DNA of 15,169 nt from Coriobacteriales bacterium. GTDB lineage: Bacteria > Actinomycetota > Coriobacteriia > Coriobacteriales > UBA8131. Both the position numbers and the translations under genes were made by a program. The DNA lies in the NCBI GenBank assembly GCA_031290695.1, contig JAITNB010000033.1, forward strand, positions 1 through 15,169. Direction: 5' to 3'. The notes beneath the pieces are model-generated. The model was given only the letters and a program-made list of their open reading frames with translations, searched no databases and was not told where the DNA came from. Position 1 is the first letter of the stretch. Each line of letters starts with the position of its first letter. Of the stretch, positions 1 to 7,538 are shown one piece after another.

Positions 1-16
1 TATTGAAGGAGCACTC

Positions 17-1027
17 ATGACCGCAACGGCCACAACCCTGCCCAACTGGGCCGCACTCGACAACCCGGTAGCAACCCTCAAAGGCAACCCGCTTGCGGGG
101 CGTGACCTGCTGTGCTTGCTCGACCTCACGCCACAGGAGCTCCACCTCGTGCTCTCCACTGCTGTGCAGCACAAGGCCGCCTGGGCGGCGGGCGATCACG
201 CGGCACCTTGCTCAGGCCAGGCCGTGGGCATCATCCTCGAGAAGCCCTCGATGCGCACCCGCGTCTCCTTTGAGGTTGCCACGAGCCGTCTGGGCGCGCA
301 TCCGGTAATCATGAGCGACACCACCTCGGCCTTTAGCCGCGGTGAGACCGTCAAAGACACCGTCATGGTGCTTGAGCGCTTTGTCGACGCCATCGTCATC
401 CGCAGCTTTGCGCAGGCCAAGGTCGAGGAGGTCGCCCACTGGGCGCGCGTCCCCGTTATCAACGCCCTCACCAACGACTTCCACCCCTGCCAGGGCCTGG
501 CCGACTTCCTCACGATGTTCGAGCACAAAGGCGACCTCTCCAAGCTCAAGCTCGCCTACGTGGGCGACGGCAACAACATGGCCCACACCTATCTCGAAGG
601 CGGCGCGCTCTGTGGTATGCGCGTACACGTCGCCACGCCCGCAGGCTACGGGCCCAGCGGCCCGATTGTCTCCGCCTGTCAAGAGGTTGCGCGTAAGACC
701 GGCGCGCGGCTCACGGTTGACAGCGACCCGGCCGCTGCGCTTGCCGGTGCCGATGTGGTCATAACCGACACCTGGACCTCGATGGGCGACGAGGCCGAGC
801 ACGACGAGCGCTTGGCCGCCTTTAAGGGATTTCAGGTCACGGGGGAGGTGTTTGCCACGCAGGCCGCACCAGGGGCGATCTTCATGCACTGCCTGCCGGC
901 GCATCGCGGCGAAGAGGTGACCAACGAGGTCATGGACGCGCCGTACTCGGCAATCTACGACGAGGCCGCTAACCGTTTACATGCGCAAAAGACACTTCTG
1001 TCCCTCGTGTTGGCATCGTTATGGTAG
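17..1027 (+). CDS. argF: Ornithine carbamoyltransferase
   Basis: This enzyme joins carbamoyl phosphate to ornithine to give citrulline, the sixth step of arginine biosynthesis, in the cytoplasm. The 336-residue protein has the usual family length. The carbamoyl-phosphate loop reads SMRTR at residues 78-82, where the common form is STRTR. The HPCQ motif is at 156-159 and the ornithine-side HCLP motif at 291-294. The ATG start is supported by AAGGAG at 6-11, five bases upstream. Because the window begins only 16 bp before the start, the preceding gene, probably another arg gene, is not seen. The argR-argG-argH genes follow on the same strand, which favours the anabolic enzyme over the catabolic ArcB of the arginine deiminase pathway. 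I am confident of the function. Confidence 0.96.
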   Translation: MTATATTLPNWAALDNPVATLKGNPLAGRDLLCLLDLTPQELHLVLSTAVQHKAAWAAGDHAAPCSGQAVGIILEKPSMRTRVSFEVATSRLGAHPVIMSDTTSAFSRGETVKDTVMVLERFVDAIVIRSFAQAKVEEVAHWARVPVINALTNDFHPCQGLADFLTMFEHKGDLSKLKLAYVGDGNNMAHTYLEGGALCGMRVHVATPAGYGPSGPIVSACQEVARKTGARLTVDSDPAAALAGADVVITDTWTSMGDEAEHDERLAAFKGFQVTGEVFATQAAPGAIFMHCLPAHRGEEVTNEVMDAPYSAIYDEAANRLHAQKTLLSLVLASLW

Positions 1028-1052
1028 ACTTATGCTGGTTATTGCGGGATTG

Positions 1053-1078
1053 CCTGAATCCTATGCAATATATTCATG
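1053..1078. promoter_or_regulatory. Two overlapping ARG-box-like operator sites
   Basis: The gap between argF and argR contains CCTGAATCCTATGCAATA read on the plus strand (1053-1070) and CATGAATATATTGCATAG read on the minus strand (1061-1078). Both resemble the Bacillus-type ARG box (CATGAAT, A/T-rich, TGCAA) with a one-base shift. The TGAAT and ATTCA half-sites lie at 1055-1059 and 1072-1076. The AT-rich patch stands out in GC-rich surroundings. It probably binds ArgR and controls argR-argG-argH by arginine. I did not find a convincing separate -35/-10 pair here. Confidence 0.6.
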
Positions 1079-1118
1079 AAGAGGGGATTACTTGACCAAA
1101 GAGGGGATTCGAAACTTT

Positions 1119-1124
1119 GGAGGG
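1119..1124 (+). promoter_or_regulatory. Ribosome binding site that fixes the argR start
   Basis: GGAGGG sits six bases before the ATG at 1131. The upstream in-frame TTG at 1092 has no comparable site and would add 13 residues not expected in ArgR. The ATG is therefore the likely start. Confidence 0.8.
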
Positions 1125-1130
1125 ATCTTC

Positions 1131-1559
1131 ATGAAGAAGCGTAATGAACGACAGGATGCGATACGCGAGATCATCAGGGGGCAGCATGTACGCACCCAAC
1201 GTGACCTGGTCAACGGGCTTAAGGCGCGTGGGTTTGTCTGCACCCAGGCGACTGTCTCGCGCGACATCACCGATATGGGGCTGCGCAAGCTCCCCGAGGG
1301 CATCTACATGTTGGCCGAGGACCTGCATCTGCAGCGTATGGTCGCCGACTTGGTGGATGAGACAGCGGTGGCCAACAACCTCGTGATGGTCAAGACCTCC
1401 ACGGGTGCGGCATCGGGCGTTGCTGCCGCCCTGGACGCGGCATACCTCCCCGGGGTGCTCGGCTCCATCGCGGGCGACGACACCATCCTCGTCATCACTG
1501 CCACCGATGAGACTGCCAAGACCTTCGAGGCCAGCTTGAGCAAACTACGCTTGAAGTAG
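1131..1559 (+). CDS. argR: Arginine repressor ArgR
   Basis: ArgR is a hexameric transcription factor that binds ARG boxes when arginine is present and represses arginine synthesis genes. From the chosen ATG the protein is 142 residues, close to the family norm. Residues 1-62 form the winged-helix DNA-binding domain, with the recognition-helix motif TVSRDI at 41-46. The C-terminal oligomerisation and arginine-binding domain contains GVAAALD at 96-102 and GSIAGDDT at 111-118, which includes the GDDT motif that contacts arginine. It lies between argF and argG on the same strand, just downstream of candidate ARG boxes, so autoregulation is likely. An extended TTG start at 1092 is possible but poorly supported. 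Confidence 0.95.
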   Translation: MKKRNERQDAIREIIRGQHVRTQRDLVNGLKARGFVCTQATVSRDITDMGLRKLPEGIYMLAEDLHLQRMVADLVDETAVANNLVMVKTSTGAASGVAAALDAAYLPGVLGSIAGDDTILVITATDETAKTFEASLSKLRLK

Positions 1560-1596
1560 GCTTTCGAGGCTGGCCAACCAGGGAAAGGGTACGGTA

Positions 1597-2798
<1,202 letters not shown>

Positions 2799-2802
<4 letters not shown>

Positions 2803-4199
2803 CCAGCAGCAACCCCCTCTGGGGCGGGCGCTTCGAGGGGGGCGTGGCGGCGGCTATGCAGGCGTTTGGCGCGTCGCTGCCAATAGACCAGCGGCTGTGG
2901 CGCGAGGACATCCAAGGCTCACAGGCCCACGCGCGTATGCTCGGCACTCAAGGCATCATCCCCGCCGAGGATGCGGACAAGATCGTGGCCGGCCTCGATG
3001 CCATCTCCCACGACATCGCACACGGCACCTTCACCTTCGACCTCGCAGACGAAGACATCCACATGGCCATCGAGCGTGAGCTCAGCGCGCGCATCGGCGA
3101 CGCGGGCCGGCGTCTCCACACCGGTCGCAGCCGCAATGACCAGGTCGCCACCGATACCCGCCTCTACTGCAAGCGCCAGGCCACCGCACTCGCCCAGCGC
3201 GTCAATGAGCTGCGTGCCGCCCTCATCACGCGCGCCAGCGAGCACCAGCACACCGTCATGCCCGGCTACACCCACCTGCAAAAGGCGCAGCCCATAACCC
3301 TCGCGCACCACCTGCTCGCCTACACGTGGATGCTTGCGCGCGACTTCACCCGCCTCGTCGCCGCCCGCGATGCCGCAGATGTGCTGCCGCTGGGCAGTGC
3401 CGCGCTCGCCGGCACCACCTACCCGCTTGACCGCCAGCAGGTCGCCCAGGAGCTTGGCTTTGCGCACCTGAGCCAAAACTCCCTTGACGCCGTGAGCGAC
3501 CGCGACTTCGCGCTCGACCTCACATATGCCTGTGCCACCGCGATGGCCCACCTCTCGCGCCTGTGCGAGGAGCTCATCCTCTGGTCCACCAACGAGTTTG
3601 GTTTCATCACGCTCGACGATGCCTATGCCACCGGCTCATCCATCATGCCCCAGAAGAAGAACCCCGACTTCGCCGAGCTTGTGCGCGGCAAAACCGGTCG
3701 CGTCTACGGCGACCTCATGGCACTCCTCACCACCCTCAAGGGCCTGCCGCTTGCCTACAACAAAGACCTGCAAGAGGACAAGGAGGGCATGTTTGATGCC
3801 ATCGACACCCTCGACGCGAGCCTGGCAGCCCTCACCGGCATGATAGCCACCCTGCACGTCAACGCAGACGCCATGCGCGCCGGTGCCCAAGGCGGCTTCA
3901 TGGCCGCCACCGACCTCGCCGACTACCTCGCCGCCAAGAACATCCCCTTTCGTGACGCCCACGAGATCGTAGGCCGCATCGTCTTACATGCCGAGAAAAC
4001 CGGGCAGGCCCTCCCGCAGCTCACCCTTGATGCCCTGCGCACCTTCTCACCCGCCTTCGACGAGGACGCCCTTAACGCGACCGCCCTCGATGCCGTGGTA
4101 GCTCGCCGCACCACCGAGGGCGGCACCGCCCCCACCCGCGTGCACGAACAGCTCGCCCAAGCCAAACACCTCCTCCTCCAAGACACCGCCCTGCTCTAG
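2799..4199 (+). CDS. argH: Argininosuccinate lyase
   Basis: This lyase splits argininosuccinate into arginine and fumarate, the last step of the pathway. It has 466 residues, the normal length, and belongs to the fumarase/aspartase superfamily. Visible landmarks are HTGRSRNDQ starting at residue 107, the YTHLQKAQP segment with H159, and the superfamily signature GSSIMPQKKNPD at 279-290, which carries the catalytic serine loop. The GTG start overlaps the argG stop as GTGA, a 4-nt overlap. There is no strong Shine-Dalgarno site, so translation probably depends on ribosomes finishing argG. It appears to be the last gene of the arginine operon, since an AT-rich gap follows. Confidence 0.97.
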
Positions 4200-4219
4200 A
4201 CGCGCACGTCCTCACACAG

Positions 4220-4239
4220 CAACCCAATCTTTGGGGTTG
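4220..4239 (+). terminator. Possible weak terminator after argH
   Basis: CAACCCAA pairs with TTGGGGTTG around a TCT loop, giving an eight-pair stem with one bulged G. It starts 21 bases after the argH stop. No T-run follows, so it is a poor match to an intrinsic terminator and may only be a transcript-end hairpin. Confidence 0.3.
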
Positions 4240-4328
4240 TCAGACGTTTCTGTTGACATCTTAAGTCAGCTTATAAGATGACCATCAACTTTTTAATCAT
4301 CGATATAACTGATCATAATGTGAATTGG

Positions 4329-4357
4329 TTGCAAATATCAGTTATAACTGATAAACT
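4329..4357 (+). promoter_or_regulatory. Predicted promoter with a palindromic operator for the ATPase gene
   Basis: TTGCAA at 4329-4334 and TAAACT at 4352-4357 are separated by 17 bp, each matching four of six consensus bases. The spacer is almost filled by the perfect 18-bp palindrome TATCAGTTATAACTGATA at 4336-4353. A repeat of its half, TATAACTGAT, lies at 4304-4313, 39 bp upstream of the copy in the palindrome. AAGGAG at 4370-4375 is five bases before the GTG start, so the leader would be very short. A repressor dimer on the palindrome would block RNA polymerase. A second, weaker candidate is TTGACA at 4253-4258, but it lacks a well-spaced -10. Confidence 0.5.
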
Positions 4358-4380
4358 TTCAACATCAAGAAGGAGATCCT

Positions 4381-5625
4381 GTGGGTACTTACATCAAGCG
4401 CGATTGCTATCTTGAGCAACTTAAGCCGTTTATCGGTACCAACGTGATAAAAATACTCACAGGTATGCGAAGAACAGGCAAAAGTGTCATGCTCGAACTT
4501 ATCCGTGATGAGTTGAGTTTGCAGGGAGTCTCGGCAGACCGGTTTATCACCCTTAACTTTGAAGACAGTGCGTATGCACAGCTTCGCGAACCTGCCGCAC
4601 TTGAAGCATATGTGGTAGAGCACATGAGCAGAAACGGAAAAGAGGCCGGCACCTTCTATCTGTTCTTTGACGAGATACAGGAAGTCGCTTCTTGGGAGTC
4701 TTGTATAAACTCGCTTAGGGCGACCAGGGATGTTGACATCTACATCACCGGATCTAACTCACACCTTCTTTCAGGAGAGTTGGCGACGTTTCTCTCGGGC
4801 CGGTACATCACCTGCACAATCTACCCATTCTCCTTTGCGGAATATCTATCGCTGCGGGCGGCGCGACGCAAAGAGACGGAGCAGGACAGCGAGCCCCTCT
4901 CTGCTGGGTTTAACGCATATCTTCAACAGGGTGGTATGCCCTTTGTGGTTGATCTCGATATGCCACAGTCGGCCAGGCAAAGATATTTAAACGACCTTTT
5001 TGATTCGGTGATCCTTAAAGACATCGTTCGACGCAACAACGTCCGGTCAGTGGATCAACTACAAAGGATATGCGACTTTGCTCTTGCAAACGTGGGCAAG
5101 ACCTTTAGCGCGACCAGTATCTCGAATTACTTCATCAACGAGAGACGCCCCATTGCCACCGAGACAGTCATAAACTATCTGCGGTACTGTACAGAAGCCT
5201 ACCTGCTCTATAAGGCAAATCGTGAGGATCTCATCGGGAAACGCGTACTGAGCGTTAACGAGAAATACTACTGCATCGATCACGCGCTCCGTGACGCGGT
5301 TACCAATAGCAGCAACCGTAACATTGCTCAAACGCTCGAGAATGTGGTGTATCTCGAACTGCTACGCCGTGGCTATGAAGTATCCGTCGGCAAGGCACAT
5401 GACCTTGAAGTTGATTTTGTGGCACGGTGTGGAGGGGAGCGACACTATATCCAAGTAGCCTACTTACTGACGACACCTGAGACCATCGAACGTGAAGAGA
5501 GGGTATTCGCGCAGATCCCCGACCATTATCCGCGACACCTCATCTCACTGGACGAGATCGATATGAGCGCCAACGGCATTCGCCATCACTACCTACCCCA
5601 ATTCCTCCTTGATGAATCCTGGTGA
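4381..5625 (+). CDS. AAA_14/DUF4143 family ATP-binding protein
   Basis: The 414-residue protein has the layout of the AAA_14-DUF4143 family, common in anaerobic gut and oral bacteria and in archaea, whose cellular role is not established. The ATPase half shows Walker A GMRRTGKS at 28-35, Walker B YLFFDE with D97 and E98, sensor-like TGSNS at 123-127 and a candidate arginine finger in SGRY (R141). Residues about 223-285 look like a winged helix-turn-helix. The C-terminal part has a degenerate PD-(D/E)XK-like pattern, with E343 and D345 in LEVDFV followed by YIQVAY. The GTG start has AAGGAG five bases upstream. Codon use is AT-richer than that of the flanking arg and ser genes, which suggests transfer. 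No membrane segments are seen. Confidence 0.85.
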   Translation: MGTYIKRDCYLEQLKPFIGTNVIKILTGMRRTGKSVMLELIRDELSLQGVSADRFITLNFEDSAYAQLREPAALEAYVVEHMSRNGKEAGTFYLFFDEIQEVASWESCINSLRATRDVDIYITGSNSHLLSGELATFLSGRYITCTIYPFSFAEYLSLRAARRKETEQDSEPLSAGFNAYLQQGGMPFVVDLDMPQSARQRYLNDLFDSVILKDIVRRNNVRSVDQLQRICDFALANVGKTFSATSISNYFINERRPIATETVINYLRYCTEAYLLYKANREDLIGKRVLSVNEKYYCIDHALRDAVTNSSNRNIAQTLENVVYLELLRRGYEVSVGKAHDLEVDFVARCGGERHYIQVAYLLTTPETIEREERVFAQIPDHYPRHLISLDEIDMSANGIRHHYLPQFLLDESW

Positions 5626-5764
5626 GGCAAACTCTGTGCGCGCGAGCGCCGCCGAGGCAATCCGAGACCACAACGATTTCTCGCAATCCATGCTCTCCGA
5701 TCCCGAGGCCCGCACGTACTGGTACAACTGGAACTTAATGCATGTAGAGAAGGACGAGCGCTAA
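5612..5764 (+). CDS. Small 50-residue ORF, possible gene remnant
   Basis: An ORF in the +1 frame relative to the ATPase gene starts at ATG 5612, inside its last codons, and runs to TAA at 5762-5764. It encodes 50 residues. From about 5640 on, the codons end almost only in G or C, like the host's core genes and unlike the ATPase. The middle reads SMLSDPEARTYWYNWN. The DPE-x-R-x-x-Y pattern recalls the first helix of some HigA/XRE-type antitoxins, but this is weak and no helix-turn-helix follows. There is no Shine-Dalgarno site before the ATG, so it may be translated by coupling, start at GTG 5636, or be the 3' remnant of a resident gene cut off when the ATPase segment arrived. Confidence 0.45.
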   Translation: MNPGEANSVRASAAEAIRDHNDFSQSMLSDPEARTYWYNWNLMHVEKDER

Positions 5765-5773
5765 CCCCCCCCC
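5765..5773. repeat. C9 homopolymer tract
   Basis: Nine cytosines follow directly after the TAA of the small ORF. Tracts of this kind are prone to slippage. This one lies outside any recognised reading frame, about 35 bp upstream of the candidate promoter of the next gene. Confidence 0.9.
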
Positions 5774-5783
5774 TGTCGCCTGC

Positions 5784-5812
5784 TTGTTTTTTACTCTCTC
5801 AGCACCGATAAT
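5784..5812 (+). promoter_or_regulatory. Candidate promoter for the PstS-like membrane protein gene
   Basis: TTGTTT at 5784-5789 and GATAAT at 5807-5812 are 17 bp apart. The -10 matches five of six consensus bases and the -35 three of six. The gene start follows 46 bp downstream, with GGAG at 5849-5852 as its ribosome binding site. Confidence 0.4.
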
Positions 5813-5858
5813 AATACCGTGGCATCAATAGTTATGGGTTCTGAGGACGGAGAATGCA

Positions 5859-7349
5859 ATGGAGAAGCGACCGCATTACTTTAGGAACGCCCTGCTTGTC
5901 TCACTGTTGCTCATACCTGCAGTAATGGATGCCTTGCTCGTTGTGCTGATGCTTGTGGGAAGCCTTGGCGTATTTCCCATCGTGATGTGGGGCGTCCCTA
6001 TTGCGGCGGGCACTCTGATTTGGGTATGGTTCTTCTGGCGGCATAGAAAGCGGCTCCCAGATTCATGGTTCAAACGCATACTCCCTCTGGTTATCGCGCC
6101 GTGCTACTATCTTCTGGCATGGAGCCTGGCCTTGATCATAACGGGGCTCTCATTCACCGGCGAGCCTTTCTTCCTGGTATTTGGTGTGCTAACGCTGCCA
6201 TGGTTTGTCCTCAATTTTGGATTTCTGCTGTTTGGGGGCGACATGACGCCCTTCGTCTTTATCCAACTACTTGCGCTGGCTGTTCCTGTGGCCATCTCCC
6301 TTGTCATAGGCCGCGCTTCCCGTACCCAAGGGGATAAGAGCAGGCCCCTCGTCGTCCTTTGCGTCACCGTTTGCCTGATCCTTGCGCTGCCAACGTTTCT
6401 TCTGTATCAGCGTTCAAAGATCTATCTGCCCTACGAATACGAATACGAGTACGAGGCCATAGGCCACGAGGTCGACCTGAGCTACTACCAGCCGTTCACC
6501 TCCAACAACAACGTCGTAAGCATCCCGGGAAGCCCTCCCTTCACTATTAGCAGCGACTACCCGCGCCTCGACGGCGCTACCGCCGCATTCCCGGTATACG
6601 CCTCATTGGCCCAGGAGTTCTATAGTGGCCTTGATGGGGAGAGCGGCTCTGAGTACGTGACCTGCTCGACCACGCCCAGGGCATACCAAAGGCTCATCGA
6701 CGGCGAGGTGGATCTCATCTTTGGCGCTCAACCCTCCGAGGGACAGCTCCTTGATGCCGAGAAGGCAGGAGTTACCCTTGAGGCGACCCCCCTTGGGCGC
6801 GAGGCCTTTGTCTTCTTCGTAAACAGCGAAAACCCTGTAGACAGCCTCACACTCGAGCAGATCCAGGACATCTACCAGAAGAAGATCACAAACTGGCGTG
6901 ACGTGGGTGGCCCCAATAAGGAGATCATCGCCTTCCAGCGCCCTGAGGACTCAGGGAGCCAAACCATCATGCTCGCGAAGGTGATGGGCGACAAGCCCAT
7001 GGCAACGCCCCTGCGCACCGAGCAGGTCAGTGCGATGGGCGGAGTGCTTGGTGGGGTGGCAGAATACCGCAATTCCTCCGCTGCCATTGGCTACTCGTTT
7101 AGGTACTACACCGTGGGCATGAACCCTCATGAAGACATCAAGCTTCTGGCAATAGACGGCATCGAGCCCAGCATCGAGAATATCCGCAACGGTACCTACC
7201 CCTTCACAATCGACTTCTACGCTGTGACCGCCGGCACCAGCAACCCCTACGTCCCCAAGCTCATCGATTGGCTCACGAGCGACCAGGGGCAATCCTTCAT
7301 CGAGGACTGTGGCTATGTGCGCCTTCCTTCCCGCGATCCTCAGGCGTGA
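5859..7349 (+). CDS. Membrane protein with C-terminal PstS-like phosphate-binding domain
   Basis: The 496-residue protein begins with a block of five or six hydrophobic segments (about 10-32, 36-60, 74-99, 103-125, 131-150, 163-184) with basic loops such as RHRKR at 61-65. After a linker containing YEYEYEYE (192-199), residues about 210-490 match the PBP-like fold of phosphate-binding proteins. The evidence is RLDGATAAFP near 236-245, DLIFGAQPSEGQ, the LTLEQIQDIYQKKITNW stretch typical of PstS, and RPEDSGSQT in the ligand loop. There is no separate signal peptide or lipobox; the membrane block anchors the domain, presumably outside the cell. Positive charges do not settle the segment number. 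No pstC, pstA or pstB lies nearby, so it may sense or scavenge phosphate or another oxyanion rather than serve a standard transporter. Confidence 0.8.
   Translation: MEKRPHYFRNALLVSLLLIPAVMDALLVVLMLVGSLGVFPIVMWGVPIAAGTLIWVWFFWRHRKRLPDSWFKRILPLVIAPCYYLLAWSLALIITGLSFTGEPFFLVFGVLTLPWFVLNFGFLLFGGDMTPFVFIQLLALAVPVAISLVIGRASRTQGDKSRPLVVLCVTVCLILALPTFLLYQRSKIYLPYEYEYEYEAIGHEVDLSYYQPFTSNNNVVSIPGSPPFTISSDYPRLDGATAAFPVYASLAQEFYSGLDGESGSEYVTCSTTPRAYQRLIDGEVDLIFGAQPSEGQLLDAEKAGVTLEATPLGREAFVFFVNSENPVDSLTLEQIQDIYQKKITNWRDVGGPNKEIIAFQRPEDSGSQTIMLAKVMGDKPMATPLRTEQVSAMGGVLGGVAEYRNSSAAIGYSFRYYTVGMNPHEDIKLLAIDGIEPSIENIRNGTYPFTIDFYAVTAGTSNPYVPKLIDWLTSDQGQSFIEDCGYVRLPSRDPQA
6432..6455 (+). repeat. Four-copy hexanucleotide repeat encoding Tyr-Glu pairs
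   Basis: TACGAA is present twice and TACGAG twice in tandem, giving (Tyr-Glu)x4 in the linker between the membrane block and the phosphate-binding domain. Gain or loss of a unit would stay in frame and only change linker length. Confidence 0.9.
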
Positions 7350-7450
7350 CGGCTACACAGGGGAGGAAGGGGGGGAGAACAAACAGCCACACTTGATTTT
7401 TGCGCATTTCGTGCTTCCTTGCTGTTGAGGTGTCGTGGCGGGTATGCTCG

Positions 7451-7459
7451 TGGTATATT
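7451..7459 (+). promoter_or_regulatory. Candidate extended -10 promoter for the FIST-kinase pair
   Basis: TGGTATATT fits the extended -10 pattern TGnTATAAT with one mismatch. No good -35 is seen at the right spacing, which is tolerated for extended -10 promoters. The site lies about 80 bp before the FIST gene start, in a gap of 189 bp without genes. Confidence 0.4.
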
Positions 7460-7471
7460 CGGGGGGTACAG

Positions 7472-7492
7472 GCAGTAATTGGTTAATACTGC
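7472..7492. promoter_or_regulatory. Inverted repeat upstream of the FIST gene
   Basis: GCAGTA and TACTGC are separated by nine AT-rich bases. The repeat starts 12 bp downstream of the predicted -10, so it would overlap the start of transcription. It may be an operator or a leader hairpin. Confidence 0.35.
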
Positions 7493-7538
7493 AACAAATT
7501 GTCTGCCCGCGTTGCGGATGATGGAGAGAGGGATGGTC

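Noticed and set aside
212..904. Long minus-strand open frame inside argF
   Set aside because: It is the antisense shadow of a gene with strong GC third-position bias; the protein has no recognisable motifs. The same holds for the long antisense frames in argG, argH, the FIST and kinase genes and serA.
4253..4279. TTGACA with TAAGAT as the main promoter of the ATPase gene
   Set aside because: The -35 is perfect but the best -10 is only 15 bp away and matches four of six bases; the promoter at 4329-4357 has better spacing. It may still be used as a secondary site.
4381..5764. ATPase and small ORF as a toxin-antitoxin pair
   Set aside because: The small ORF lacks a DNA-binding or toxin-fold motif and a ribosome binding site, and AAA_14 ATPases are not established toxins; only the weak DPE-x-R-x-x-Y resemblance supports it.
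7323..7370. CCTTCCTTCCC and GGGAGGAAGG pairing at the end of the membrane protein gene as a terminator or G-quadruplex
   Set aside because: The loop is 27 bases with no T-run after the stem, and the G-runs are uneven; this is probably chance pairing of purine- and pyrimidine-rich stretches.
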